NCBI GenBank assembly: GCA_964017195.1
Contig: OZ024888.1
Location: 14,623,701 to 14,687,700, forward strand
Origin: Siderastrea radians
Taxonomy: Eukaryota; Cnidaria; Anthozoa; Scleractinia; Rhizangiidae
Direction of reading: 5' to 3'
DNA: 64,000 bases
The position numbers were made by a program, and so were the translations under genes. Positions 55,240 to 64,000 of this stretch are shown piece after piece. A model generated the notes under the pieces. That model ran no database searches. It saw only the letters and a program-made list of their open reading frames with translations, and was not told the DNA's origin. Positions within the stretch are counted from its first letter, which is position 1; each line of letters starts with the position of its first letter.

Positions 55240-55497
55240 CTGATTAAGAGAAATGAAAAACACAATGAAATCAATTCAGTTAAAAGGGAGCAATTTAGAT
55301 TTCACCCCGTACGTTTCTATTTAGCTCTGCGCATCTCGGATCTGGTCCGAGATATTTTAAGGAATTTGCATGCTACATAAAATGGAATTTCTGGAGTTTG
55401 AGTGGATACGAATTAGCCAGAAATGAAATATTTCTGCGGCACAAGAGCAGGGGGTCTAAGGCTGGTTTAGTTGAAGTGCAGCATGGGTAGAAAGGAG

Positions 55498-55576
55498 GGC
55501 TATATAAGTGATGCAAGTCACGTGGGAGATCATTCTAGGCCGACACCTCGTTCAGCTTACGTTATTTTTAATTCAA
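55498..55576 (+). promoter_or_regulatory. Candidate TATA/Inr core promoter with short non-coding first exon
   Basis: GGGCTATATAAG places the TATA at 55501. An initiator TCATTC has its A at 55532, 31 bp downstream, the standard spacing. An E-box CACGTG lies between them (55520-55525). A donor-like AA/GTAAGT follows at 55576/55577. The orientation is opposite to the Ig exon. It may be a host gene's start or a retroelement LTR promoter, since no downstream exon was identified. Confidence 0.4.
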
Positions 55577-56247
55577 GTAAGTTGTTCTTCGTTGTCACAC
55601 GTGCGACTTTCATTTTAAATAGTTAACGAGGGTGGGGATGTTTCCAACGTGCCTTGTAGGAAGGGCTATTTAGAGCTTGAGCCAAGGTTCCTACCCAGAT
55701 TTCCTGCCAAGTTTTTTCCCCATCGGGGTTTTTTTCAGGCAGGTTTTTTCTGGCCTCCGTTCTGACAGTAATGTCTTTGTAAACGGTCGCTCAGCTCTGT
55801 TTTTATGTTATTTTATGTGCCGTACGTTTGGATGTAATAAGAGGTTGTAGTATAACTTATTGTTATAGTTCTCGGTGCTCGGCCGAAACCGCCAAAATAA
55901 ACCTGGCTAATGGTTTTTGCTCATGTTGTGTACTGCGTAGTGGAGCTGAAATACGGTGTTTTAGCGCGGTTTATGACTATGTGGAAAAAACAGATCAAGG
56001 AACTATCAGGATCAGAATGATAACTGAGCTCAAATTTGGAGTGGGTACCCAGATTTTTCTTTTTAGATCCCAATAAGTCTCGAAAAGATGTGCTTGCCCA
56101 ACTCCCCCCCCCCCCCCCCCACCTCCCCCAATTCATAACCTTTGAAAAAATACAGCGATCCGTATTAGGACGCGGCGTCTTTAAAGTAAAAACAAAATGT
56201 TGTTCTTGAGAAAAGAAGTGTTTAGCCAGTGATATCTTTCCAACTCT
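55577..56247. other. No gene recognised
   Basis: It includes a short frame at 55828-56076 without a domain and a C-only run of about 17 bases near 56104-56120. Confidence 0.35.
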
Positions 56248-56783
56248 CCGTTTTTCTCCATTAGAACGCCGGGGCGTTTTTTAAAACTAGACCTTGTAGT
56301 CCCGGCGTTTTTGGCGGGGTTTATTCGGGGCCCAGCGTTTACTAAATTGGGGTATTTCCATCACTTTTGACAGCTTTAAACTTTTTGGTCTTTACTGCTT
56401 TTAGTTTAGTAGTTTATAGCAAAATACAGTGAAAACATAAAATAAACAGGAGCAAAGTGTCACCGCCTGTATTCAATAAAATTCAAAAGAAGGCACGGGA
56501 TAATTGAGTGCTCAGTAATCTTCAGTAGAGTGTACATTACATTACGCCAACCTGCTTTAGCTGGATTGTGCAAAGTAAATTTAACTAATGTACTGTAGTG
56601 GTTCATATCCTTTTTAAATTGTTTATACAGAGAATAAGATACGTAAATGTTCAGTTTAAAAGACACGCCGGACCTCAAATTGACTCCTGTACCTCGAATA
56701 AACGCCGGGTGCGTTTCTTTCAAATTTAACTATGTATACCTGGAGTTTATTTGAACCCGGCCATTAATCGACAAAAAAAACGG
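56248..56783. mobile_element. MITE of the AAACGCCGG family, diverged copy
   Basis: The left end CCGTTTTTCTCCATTAGAAC-GCCGGGG and the right end (reverse-complemented CCGTTTTTTTTGTCGATTAATGGC) are inverted relatives of the ends at 58444/59195. Inner GAATAAACGCCGGG units are present. TA follows the right end but the left flank is CT, so it is older or decayed. Confidence 0.6.
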
Positions 56784-58020
56784 TATTTTTTGTGATTGAC
56801 ATTTTGGCAATCTCAGCCATACTTTTCTTAAATGTAAGGTGAAAAGTTGTTCATCATTTTCTTACATTATTAATTTGATTTGTCGGGCTTATCACCATCT
56901 TATCAGCTGTGAAGACTTGAAGAGTGATTCAGTTTAAATACACTTTATTTTGTTCTTTATATCTATTTATTTTTGGTGCCTGTTTGAATTCCACTTGACT
57001 TAATTCTTTCCGTCATGAATACATGCATATATGTCGTAAGTAGAGTGCAGGTTGTTACTAACATCGGCTGTAAACACGTCAATAGTAGGAGCAGAAGCCC
57101 GTTGTCTCCAGAGAGGGTTACCCAATGGTGTTCATTGACCCCTAAAGCAACTCGCTTAATAGACTGACGCACAATAAATAAGGACTCTTCGTGTGGTGCC
57201 TTAAAGAGTGTGTTTGACGCACTTGGTTACATACCTGGTTTGCCGAAGGCGCCTTTCTGGTCACTGCACAACAATAAAAGTTGTAGGAAAATACAGACGT
57301 ACTTTTTGTCCATAATCATCAGACAAATGAGCCGCCTTTTGTCATCATTCCTGTTGATAAAGGGATTTATGCAAACAAGTTACATGATTATTGCACCAAC
57401 GTTGTCATTTTGATATGTGCAATTTTAACCCCCGGGCCTATGAAGGGAGGAAGGAGGGGGATGGATGTCACCCCCGTTAAGGTTTTTCTTCATATTTGAC
57501 CTGTTTCACCGAAAAAGGGTGGATTGCCGACAAAAAGCAGTGAATGGTTTAATAACATCACATACTACGTACATGTGTACTTTTTCGATAATTACAAGAT
57601 GGTAGCCATGTTGGCTAAGACCCATAAAATCTAGTCAGTCTTGTACAGCAAAGCACAGACCATCTATGACGATCTATCAAAGGACCCGGGTTTTCCATCA
57701 ACCCCTCCCTCCCCCTCCCCCTTTACCACCTAGGTGGCTTTTATTCTCGAGCTGAAAATAACTTGACAACCGGCATAAAGTGCAAGTCCCACAGCGGAGA
57801 AAGGTACGCGTTTTTCAGGTTTTCATTTCACGACTTTCGGCTTATCTGAGTAATGTGTTGTAATGTTCAGGAAAGAGGAAGCAAGGTGACACGTTTTTAA
57901 CTATATACATTAACGTGATATTTCTATTCTAAAAGCACTGCTAGCCAGTCCTTGCTAAAAGGTTTTCATTCGCATTCAGCGAACTCTACCATTTTAAAAT
58001 AGGAAATTTTTCACAATTTG
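56784..58020. other. No gene recognised
   Basis: Only short unassigned frames and pyrimidine-rich tracts near 57700-57722. Confidence 0.35.
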
Positions 58021-58024
58021 ATAA

Positions 58025-58041
58025 AGGGGGCAACGCCCCCT
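58025..58041. repeat. Short perfect hairpin AGGGGGC-AAC-GCCCCCT
   Basis: Seven-base stem with an AAC loop. Confidence 0.85.
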
Positions 58042-58327
58042 AAGGATTTTCTTTAATGTCATGAATTTCATGCAGAATTGTCATCTACACCTGCCGTTTT
58101 CTGTACCTGACACAAGTTTGACGAGAATCGGTTGGTATGGTTATGAGATATGGCGTCATAATTAGACGATGGTCAAGCCAATTTTCAAGTGCGTGTTTTT
58201 TTTTTTTACCATTTTATGGGTAAAAGCAGCAAAATGTTTTACTACGTCGTGAAAAATTTTCAATTTCTTCTAGGTTTTTTCTTTTTTTTTCATTTTTTTT
58301 CTGATAGTTTCTTATTTTAGGTAAAAT

Positions 58328-58374
58328 CCAAGATGGCGACTAAGATGGACGCCATTTTGATGGTCGCCATCTTG
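58328..58374. promoter_or_regulatory. Inverted YY1-like motif group
   Basis: CCAAGATGGCGAC at the left and GTCGCCATCTTG at the right form 12-bp arms, with TAAGATGG and GCCATTTTGATGG between them. This gives four AAGATGG/CCATCTT-type sites within 47 bp. Confidence 0.45.
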
Positions 58375-58443
58375 TGGCCAGATCTTCGGCCAAATTTATC
58401 CAACACAGTTATCTAAAAGTTCATGTCGAGCTTTCTCGATGTA

Positions 58444-59195
58444 CCGTATTTTCTCGATTAAACGCCGGACCCCGAATAAACGCTGGGTTCAAATAAACGC
58501 CCCCAGCATTTATTCGGGCTACCGGCGCTTATTCGAGATGGGAATATGAAATCAGGATTATGTGTCGTAGCTGCATACCAGTACTCCTTCTACCATTTTA
58601 TTCGAATTTATCCAGTGTTATCAAACCTAAACTACCATTTACAATGAAAATAGATGAAACAAGCGACGCATTAGGTATCGTCTCAATCTCTTTAAAATCA
58701 TAGTAACTTTTCTGCGCGCTTGTTCACCTAGCGAGGATCATCTTGAGGGTTCCTCCAGCAGGTCCTTACATTGTTCTATAACTTTGTCTTTCTCAGAACG
58801 GATGCAACAAGAACCTCAACACCACCTTGTTCTAAATTGTTTGAACAGCACGTTTGCTGTCGAGCAGTTGCCGAACGGATACACTTCTTCCGTGTTTCAG
58901 GGAGAAATGTAATTTCAATCACTGTTCCTGTCAGTGTTTTTTTCATAAATGACTTACCAAGTAAACTGAGATATGACAAAGATCGTGACCTTGTTTCATA
59001 TTTTTTCACGTTGGTGTTGAAATTTGCTTCTTAATTCAATAAACCTCCAGTACTGATCATAAAAAATAAATAGCTGAAAATTGCACCTAATAAATAAACG
59101 CCGGGCCCCGAATAAACGCCGGGTTCGAATAAAAGCCGGGTCTACAAGGCCGAGTTTTAAATAAACGCCCCCGGCGTTTAATCGAGAAAGTACGG
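58444..59195. mobile_element. MITE of the AAACGCCGG family with TA target duplication
   Basis: The ends are CCGTATTTTCTCGATTAAAC-GCCGG and the reverse complement of the right end, CCGTACTTTCTCGATTAAAC-GCC. TA flanks both (58442-58443, 59196-59197). Inside each end lie series of CCGAATAAACGCCGGG/GGCGTTTATTCGGG units. There is no transposase. A short plus frame inside (58771-59034) is unassigned. Confidence 0.8.
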
Positions 59196-59509
59196 TACAA
59201 TATTTCTCTCTAAAAGCAGAGCCCGCTTGAAGTTTTAAGAGTGGGTATAAATTGCACATTCCTTTTTTAAATGGTATTTATGTGCTTAAACTTAATGATC
59301 ATGCCTCATTTTCCAACATTTAGCTACTCGGGTGAATTTCTCCAGTAGCAATATTATGTCAGGCAAGTTAGGTGATGCTGTAAACCTACATCCTTTTTTT
59401 CTGTTGCCGAACGGGTCCCCGGAATATTTAACGCAACCACAAGGGCAGATGAAATGTTGTGCTTTCATGCATTGTTTTTGAATCAAAATTACAAATGTCA
59501 AGTAGGAGC

Positions 59510-61225
59510 ACTTGAGTAGAACTTTCTATATCGTTCTTTTCTTAAATGGATTGCACTACATAACAACTTCCACCGAGTTAATTCTTTGGGAAATAGTCAC
59601 GAACACATGAAAGAGGTGATCTACAGGTAACACAATTCTATAGAATGCATAGCGGGTAGCATTTTTGATATTAACAATCTGCGAGTTGTAGGTGAATTTG
59701 GAGGCTTAATTCAAGTGGCTCTCACAAAACAAACCTCAGCTTGTAAGAGCCGTCTTTCATAAACAGCAGGTTTTCTTGTTTTCGGTTAAAAAAGCACAAA
59801 ATGTTGACAAAAAACAGCAAAGTATTACGTTTATACTACGTTTATACTACTACGTATATCTACGTATATACTATCCTAACAGCGCAGTTCCCAAGGAACA
59901 AGCTGGTGTTCGTTTTAGAAAAATGTCCTCAATTATTCTTCTTTCACAAAAAGCCTCGAAAGTATTCAAAATTGTCCCCCAATATTTTGTGGGGTCTGTT
60001 TTGTGAATTAGGCTTCAAACTGTACAAATAAAATCTTTTAGTTATTCACGATCCGTTTTGCAACGTTTTTGCAATGTTTCCATACGTTGTCATTTAAATG
60101 TCAAGACTTGTCAAATCTCTTCGGACTATTGGCTGCCCACTTGAAAATGCTCGAACTTCCAGCTTATGTAACCCAAATAAAAGTTTTCAAACCTTCACCT
60201 TTGTTTTTGACGCTGGACATACCTCGTCTTCCTTCCAATCGTTTAAACGGAAGAACTAATCTTGAACAAAACCTTACAGACATCTCATGGCGCTGCCATA
60301 TCCCATAACTGAGTATCTAATACGCATAATCTTTGTATGTGTACAAAATAACTTGAAATGCTTCTCCTAAACTGATATACTACTTACAATTTAGCGATTA
60401 CAACAAAAAAGAATCCTGTGGAAACCACGGATCATTTCCGTGTGTTCCGGAGACGATCGGTTAACATATTTATCAGCAAGCATTTTGTGAATAGGCGCAT
60501 TGTGTTAACGGGCAGATGATAGGAACAAAGACGAAAAAGAAATTAATGCTTTTCTTCACACCAGGCACCATTCATATTCCCCAACAAGCTTTGCTTTGAT
60601 CATTTGAAGACTCGTTCAAGGGAAAACGATAATTGACTTTGTGTTGTTGTAATGACTGCTTTGAAGGATATTGCTGAAAGGGCGCCTTCATTTGTAAACA
60701 TCTGTTTCCTACATCGTGCGTTCCAGCTTGTTTTCACAATCACTCCAGGAGAAATAAAAGTTGTCTATTTATTTGGTGTGGTGTTCGAACGCGTGACGGT
60801 TATCAACACCTCCACAGACACGTGCACATTAGCAAAGGTGATAAGGAAACTAAATACTTGTTGACAGAAGATAACAACTGGACTGTCATTTCGGGCGGCA
60901 GCAGTTGAAAGCATTCTTTTAAATTGAATAGAACGCAGTTCGCACGTTTCTGCATCGCAGCATGTGACTGAGATAATTACTTCTAACCGCAAGCTGCATG
61001 CAGAGAGAATCATAAAACCAACAAAAGGTGTATTTTCCACATCTGGACATTACACGCGAAACGCGCTTCCTCATCAAGTCTGTTTCACGTTCATCGAGAC
61101 AAGAAAATGCTATCGCTTTAGAAGTCTACAAATAACTTAGTTTTAGGGGCTGGAAATCAGCTTTACTTGCGACATACAGTGCAATTAAGAAACGTCACAA
61201 AGCTGACAAAGGAAAGACCGAATAG
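59510..61225. other. Spacer; left part is paralogous to the LRR-locus intron at 9220-9480
   Basis: 59510-59775 repeats that intron in the same orientation. The rest contains only short frames. One minus frame (60765-61040) starts with a hydrophobic N-terminus but has no supporting splice or domain evidence. Confidence 0.4.
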
Positions 61226-61233
61226 ATACATAG

Positions 61234-61684
61234 TGCGCCGATCAATTCGAAACTTCAACATCCCCCCACGGGCATATCCCGGGCATTTGACTGCGTATCG
61301 TGCCCGGGGTGGGGGGAATTTGAACGTTGCGTTGGAAGGATGGGGAATTTGAACCGGATTTCTCTCTTGTTCTGACGTAATACGCCCGTGAGTTTTTTCG
61401 GTTTTTGCAGGGTTTGACGGTTAGTGAATAACTCTTTCAAAAGGGTTTTTAAAAGAAGTTTGAAGGTGTTATTACAGCACATCTCTCCCTGAAAGGCGAG
61501 TAAAGTGTTCGATCGAAGACGAAAATTGCCTTTGAGGAGTGAGATAGTTCAGTACTAATTGGTGGGGCATTTGAACGGCTTTTTTTGCCCCGAGGGGAGG
61601 GAATTTGAACAAGTCAATCTTTAAAAGTTCAAATGCCTGGGGGGTTGCCCAGGGGGATGTTGAACTTCCGAATTGATCGGCGCA
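61234..61684. mobile_element. MITE with TGCGCCGATCAATTCG ends and repeated TTTGAAC motifs
   Basis: The ends TGCGCCGATCAATTCG and CGAATTGATCGGCGCA are inverted, and similarity continues inward (TTCAACATCCCCC, GCATTTGA) for about 55 bp. The trinucleotide TAG stands outside both ends (61231-61233, 61685-61687), a possible 3-bp target duplication. GGGGAATTTGAAC and variants occur at least six times in the 451 bp, in both halves. There is no coding capacity. Confidence 0.82.
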
Positions 61685-61899
61685 TAGCGGGCAATCATAA
61701 TAATGCAGCTAGTTGCAGAAATCCTGCGTAGAAACATATTCTAATCAAAGCTGTGAAGGTACATAATTGCAATCTATTTATCGTATCTACGCGTAGCAAT
61801 AAAAAATTAATGGACTGACAAGTGAGCGACGAGGAAGTTAGTTTTTGGGGGATAGAAAACGCTATCTTAAGTTGCCATGCCAATAGACCTGTTGTGTTG

Positions 61900-61967
61900 A
61901 TTTGCATAACAAACTTCGGCCACCAAAAATTTATGCAAATTAGGCTAAGGGTAGATTGAATCTACCC
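61900..61967 (+). promoter_or_regulatory. Inverted octamer pair and 9-bp hairpin
   Basis: ATTTGCAT (61900-61907) and ATGCAAAT (61933-61940) are POU/octamer sites in inverted order, extended to 10-bp arms. GGGTAGATT-G-AATCTACCC (61949-61967) is a perfect hairpin. An AT-rich AAAAATATAA box follows near 62085. Octamers with a downstream TATA are typical of histone and snRNA promoters, but neither gene is seen. Confidence 0.35.
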
Positions 61968-62150
61968 ATGGCTTATTATTAACTGTAACCAAAGACCACA
62001 TTTCACAAGAGTGGAGCGCCTGCGGTGTCACTTTTAATGTTCGCGCAGGCGGTGTGCGTCACGGCCCACAAAGGGTCATGGGTAAAAATATAACTGATGT
62101 CCATTTCACTCTAGACACAATGGAGTAAACATCTCACGAGAGACGTTACA

Positions 62151-62333
62151 ATGGCGGTAAAAATGAGAATTAAGACTCTGTTTCCCGTTTTGAAAAGAAT
62201 GACTGAGAACACGAATGTAGATTGTTTTGACTGGTTAATTTTTTGGTTACGTGGACCAGGAGAATACGTTTTTTCACGATTCGGAGTCGATCGAATGTGC
62301 AAACGTGCAGACTACTATGTAAATAAGAACTGA
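62151..62333 (+). CDS. Hypothetical 60-residue ORF
   Basis: ATG in the good context TTACAATGGCG, translation MAVKMRIKTLFPVLKRM... with FWLRGPGEYVF further on. No domain is known to me. It is listed because octamer sites and an AT-rich box lie 60-250 bp upstream on the same strand. It may be non-coding. Confidence 0.2.
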   Translation: MAVKMRIKTLFPVLKRMTENTNVDCFDWLIFWLRGPGEYVFSRFGVDRMCKRADYYVNKN

Positions 62334-63039
62334 AACCAGTTCGTTTCTCGGAAAGTTTTTCGTATTTGTTTGGCACTTTGACTAGATCAGCGGTAAAAGA
62401 GATCCACAACACTTAGTTTGCTGGTATCGTTCACGGACTTACGCTACCGGGAAAGATTAGAGAGCGCGGACAACGAGCAAGGTGAGAAAGCCGGCTGACG
62501 TACGCGTGTGATTACGATTTTTCACAAACATGGAAATCAGATCTTCCTTCAGGCAAAGAAAGCAACACAAGGAAATAGCCTAACAACTTACTGAAAATGT
62601 ATTAGACAAAATATTACTTGTGGTAGTCGACCTGGAAATTCCAGTCTTTCCTGATAACAGCCATTCAAAGGGATTCCCCAAGTTTGCTGATGTGAGCTCA
62701 CGGCCACACAAAAATAAAAACTTTGTTGTCTTATAACATCATTTATGTTCTTGTCCTTGGTTTTACAAAAGGTTTGTACTTCATCAAGCATGTTTTATTT
62801 CCTCTTATATCAAACACTGCACATTAGTTTTCTCAACTTTGCTATAAGACTAGTGATGCTGATCCCAAGGCAGAGCCATACTTCCATATATATATACTCC
62901 TCTGCTTCCTATTTTAACAAGTTACTAACCTACATTCCTACAGTCACTTCTTGTCTGCTTAAGAGAGGTGTTTCCTTTTACCGAAAATATGTGAAAATAA
63001 TTTGGTCCAAAGGTTTCACTGTAAAAGATTGCATTTAAG

Positions 63040-63310
63040 GAAATAATAGAAAAACATTTTCTGTTTGCATAGCCTGATATAAACACGAGAATGGTTGGGA
63101 GAATTGCAGGGAGTGCTCAGCCTGGGTTGTGTATAGACTTTTGAGAATCCCCCCCCCCCCCACTTTAGTGTTTGCTGTATATCAGGCCATCCAAACACAG
63201 GAAAAGTTTTTCCTTGCTTTATTCAACTGTGTTCACACACTTGCATTCAAACACACATCTCAGCCACTCAGAGTGCAAGTTGTATCTTAGTTATTTAAAA
63301 GAACATGTAT
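63040..63310. mobile_element. Second copy of the foldback MITE (opposite orientation to 49.1 kb)
   Basis: The arms CTGTTTGCATAGCCTGATAT, AAACACGAG, GGTTGGGAGAAT pair partly with TGTATATCAGGCC-CCAAACACAGG. The right flank read on minus gives ACTAAGATACAACTTGCACT, CTGAGTGGCTGAGA, as at 49.14-49.23 kb. A C14 run lies in the loop (63149-63162). Confidence 0.7.
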
Positions 63311-64000
63311 TTCTCTGTCTTGTCTGTACCAAGTCAGTTGAAAAGTATGGAACATTTGAGTGGATTGCTCCTTCACGTGGACATGTGTAGGCTGGATAGT
63401 AAATAATTTTAACAGTATTATCTGATCTGGTAATTGAAACATCACATATTTGACAGTGTGTACTATCAGAGCTCAGGGATAATTTTTACCTCTAGGAATA
63501 CCTTGCCCGCAAAGCCAGCGCTCTTGCTGAAGTTTGATGAGAAGAAATTTATAGCAAAGCCAGGAGCTTACAGCTTTGCCACGAATTTTTTTTTACCACA
63601 TTCCAGTAACACCACAAAAGACACACACAAGCTAGGGAATGCTGACGGTTCCAGAAATACAGGCAAGGATTGTTGAGAAAGCCCTTCATATGTGACAGCT
63701 TCAATTGTTACTTCACTTTCAGATCACTTCAAATTTCCTTTTAATCCCTGAGGACACTTTGTGATGGCTATCATGATAATTGCTTCTAAAATATCTCACT
63801 GACCTGTGTTTCTGGACGTACCTGAAAGGTAGATAGTTACGCCACACCTGTATATGAACATTTTAAAGATAAAGCAGTATGGCCAAAGCTCCAACCAGAA
63901 CCTGATAATGATCAGGGGTAAATTCAATAAAACTTTTACAAGTGCAGCTATTGTTTTACAGTTTGAAAAACAATACACTTGTAAATAATAGTTGTAAAAG
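63311..64000. other. No gene recognised to the window end
   Basis: Short frames only (63434-63676 plus, 63796-63978 minus) without domains. Confidence 0.35.

Larger units (their letters stand above)
61690..63035. other. No established gene; octamer-bearing promoter-like stretch and a 60-codon ORF
   Basis: Apart from the motif group at 61900-61967 and the plus ORF at 62151-62333, both listed separately, nothing was recognised. Confidence 0.35.

Noticed and set aside
60765..61040. Signal-peptide-bearing first exon of the LRR/Ig gene on the minus strand
   Set aside because: The frame opens with GTG. The only nearby ATG frame giving a signal-like start in another phase hits a stop after ten codons, and no convincing donor was found.

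Overview
The window looks like nuclear DNA of an anthozoan cnidarian, most likely a stony coral. It is AT-rich and intron-dominated, with no bacterial gene organisation. It is packed with metazoan transposons (Polinton-type polymerase B, DIRS-type YR retroelement, esterase-bearing LINEs, Penelope remnants, tRNA-SINEs, many MITEs). Its only host-type coding signals are short spliced exons for leucine-rich repeats (LRRs) and one immunoglobulin (Ig) domain. The species cannot be told from sequence alone.

The backbone is an LRR gene locus on the minus strand (about 4.4-44.2 kb). I found 14 exons, each exactly 72 bp, each flanked by AG and GT, each in phase 2 and each open, encoding one 24-residue LRR. 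Their order and flanking introns show that a six-exon cassette (a-b-c-d-e-f) was duplicated in tandem: 44.2 to 23.9 kb and 22.8 to 5.4 kb. Different transposons then filled the introns of the two copies. A 240-bp Ig-like exon with clean phase-1 splice sites lies upstream on the same strand at 55.0 kb.

From left to right: 0-1.6 kb is a PolB gene with one in-frame stop, cut by the window edge. Then come minisatellites and a CpG/ETS/CRE promoter-like cluster (2.55-2.67 kb). At 6.08-8.58 kb is a long-TIR element without a transposase, and at 11.1-11.5 kb two tRNA-SINEs. At 12.1-13.8 kb lie a foldback MITE and a TA-flanked MITE whose interior has become an 11-unit, 57-bp satellite. At 14.1-17.9 kb are Penelope and LINE remnants. 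At 25.7-28.2 kb is a hAT-like element with a nested MITE, and at 28.4-32.5 kb a degenerate DIRS retroelement with inverted termini and a long hairpin. At 33.2-42.4 kb a nearly intact LINE (ORF1 with an SGNH esterase; ORF2 with endonuclease and RT) sits head-to-tail with a near-identical patchwork copy whose missing parts are replaced by (TAC)n arrays. At 44.8-46.9 kb is a Tc1-like element carrying a second transposon with perfect target duplications. From 47 to 64 kb there are sparse MITEs, palindromes, a TATA/Inr core promoter candidate and the Ig exon.

Most of the window is therefore intron and transposon. No tRNA gene free of SINE character, rRNA, CRISPR or complete host gene is visible.
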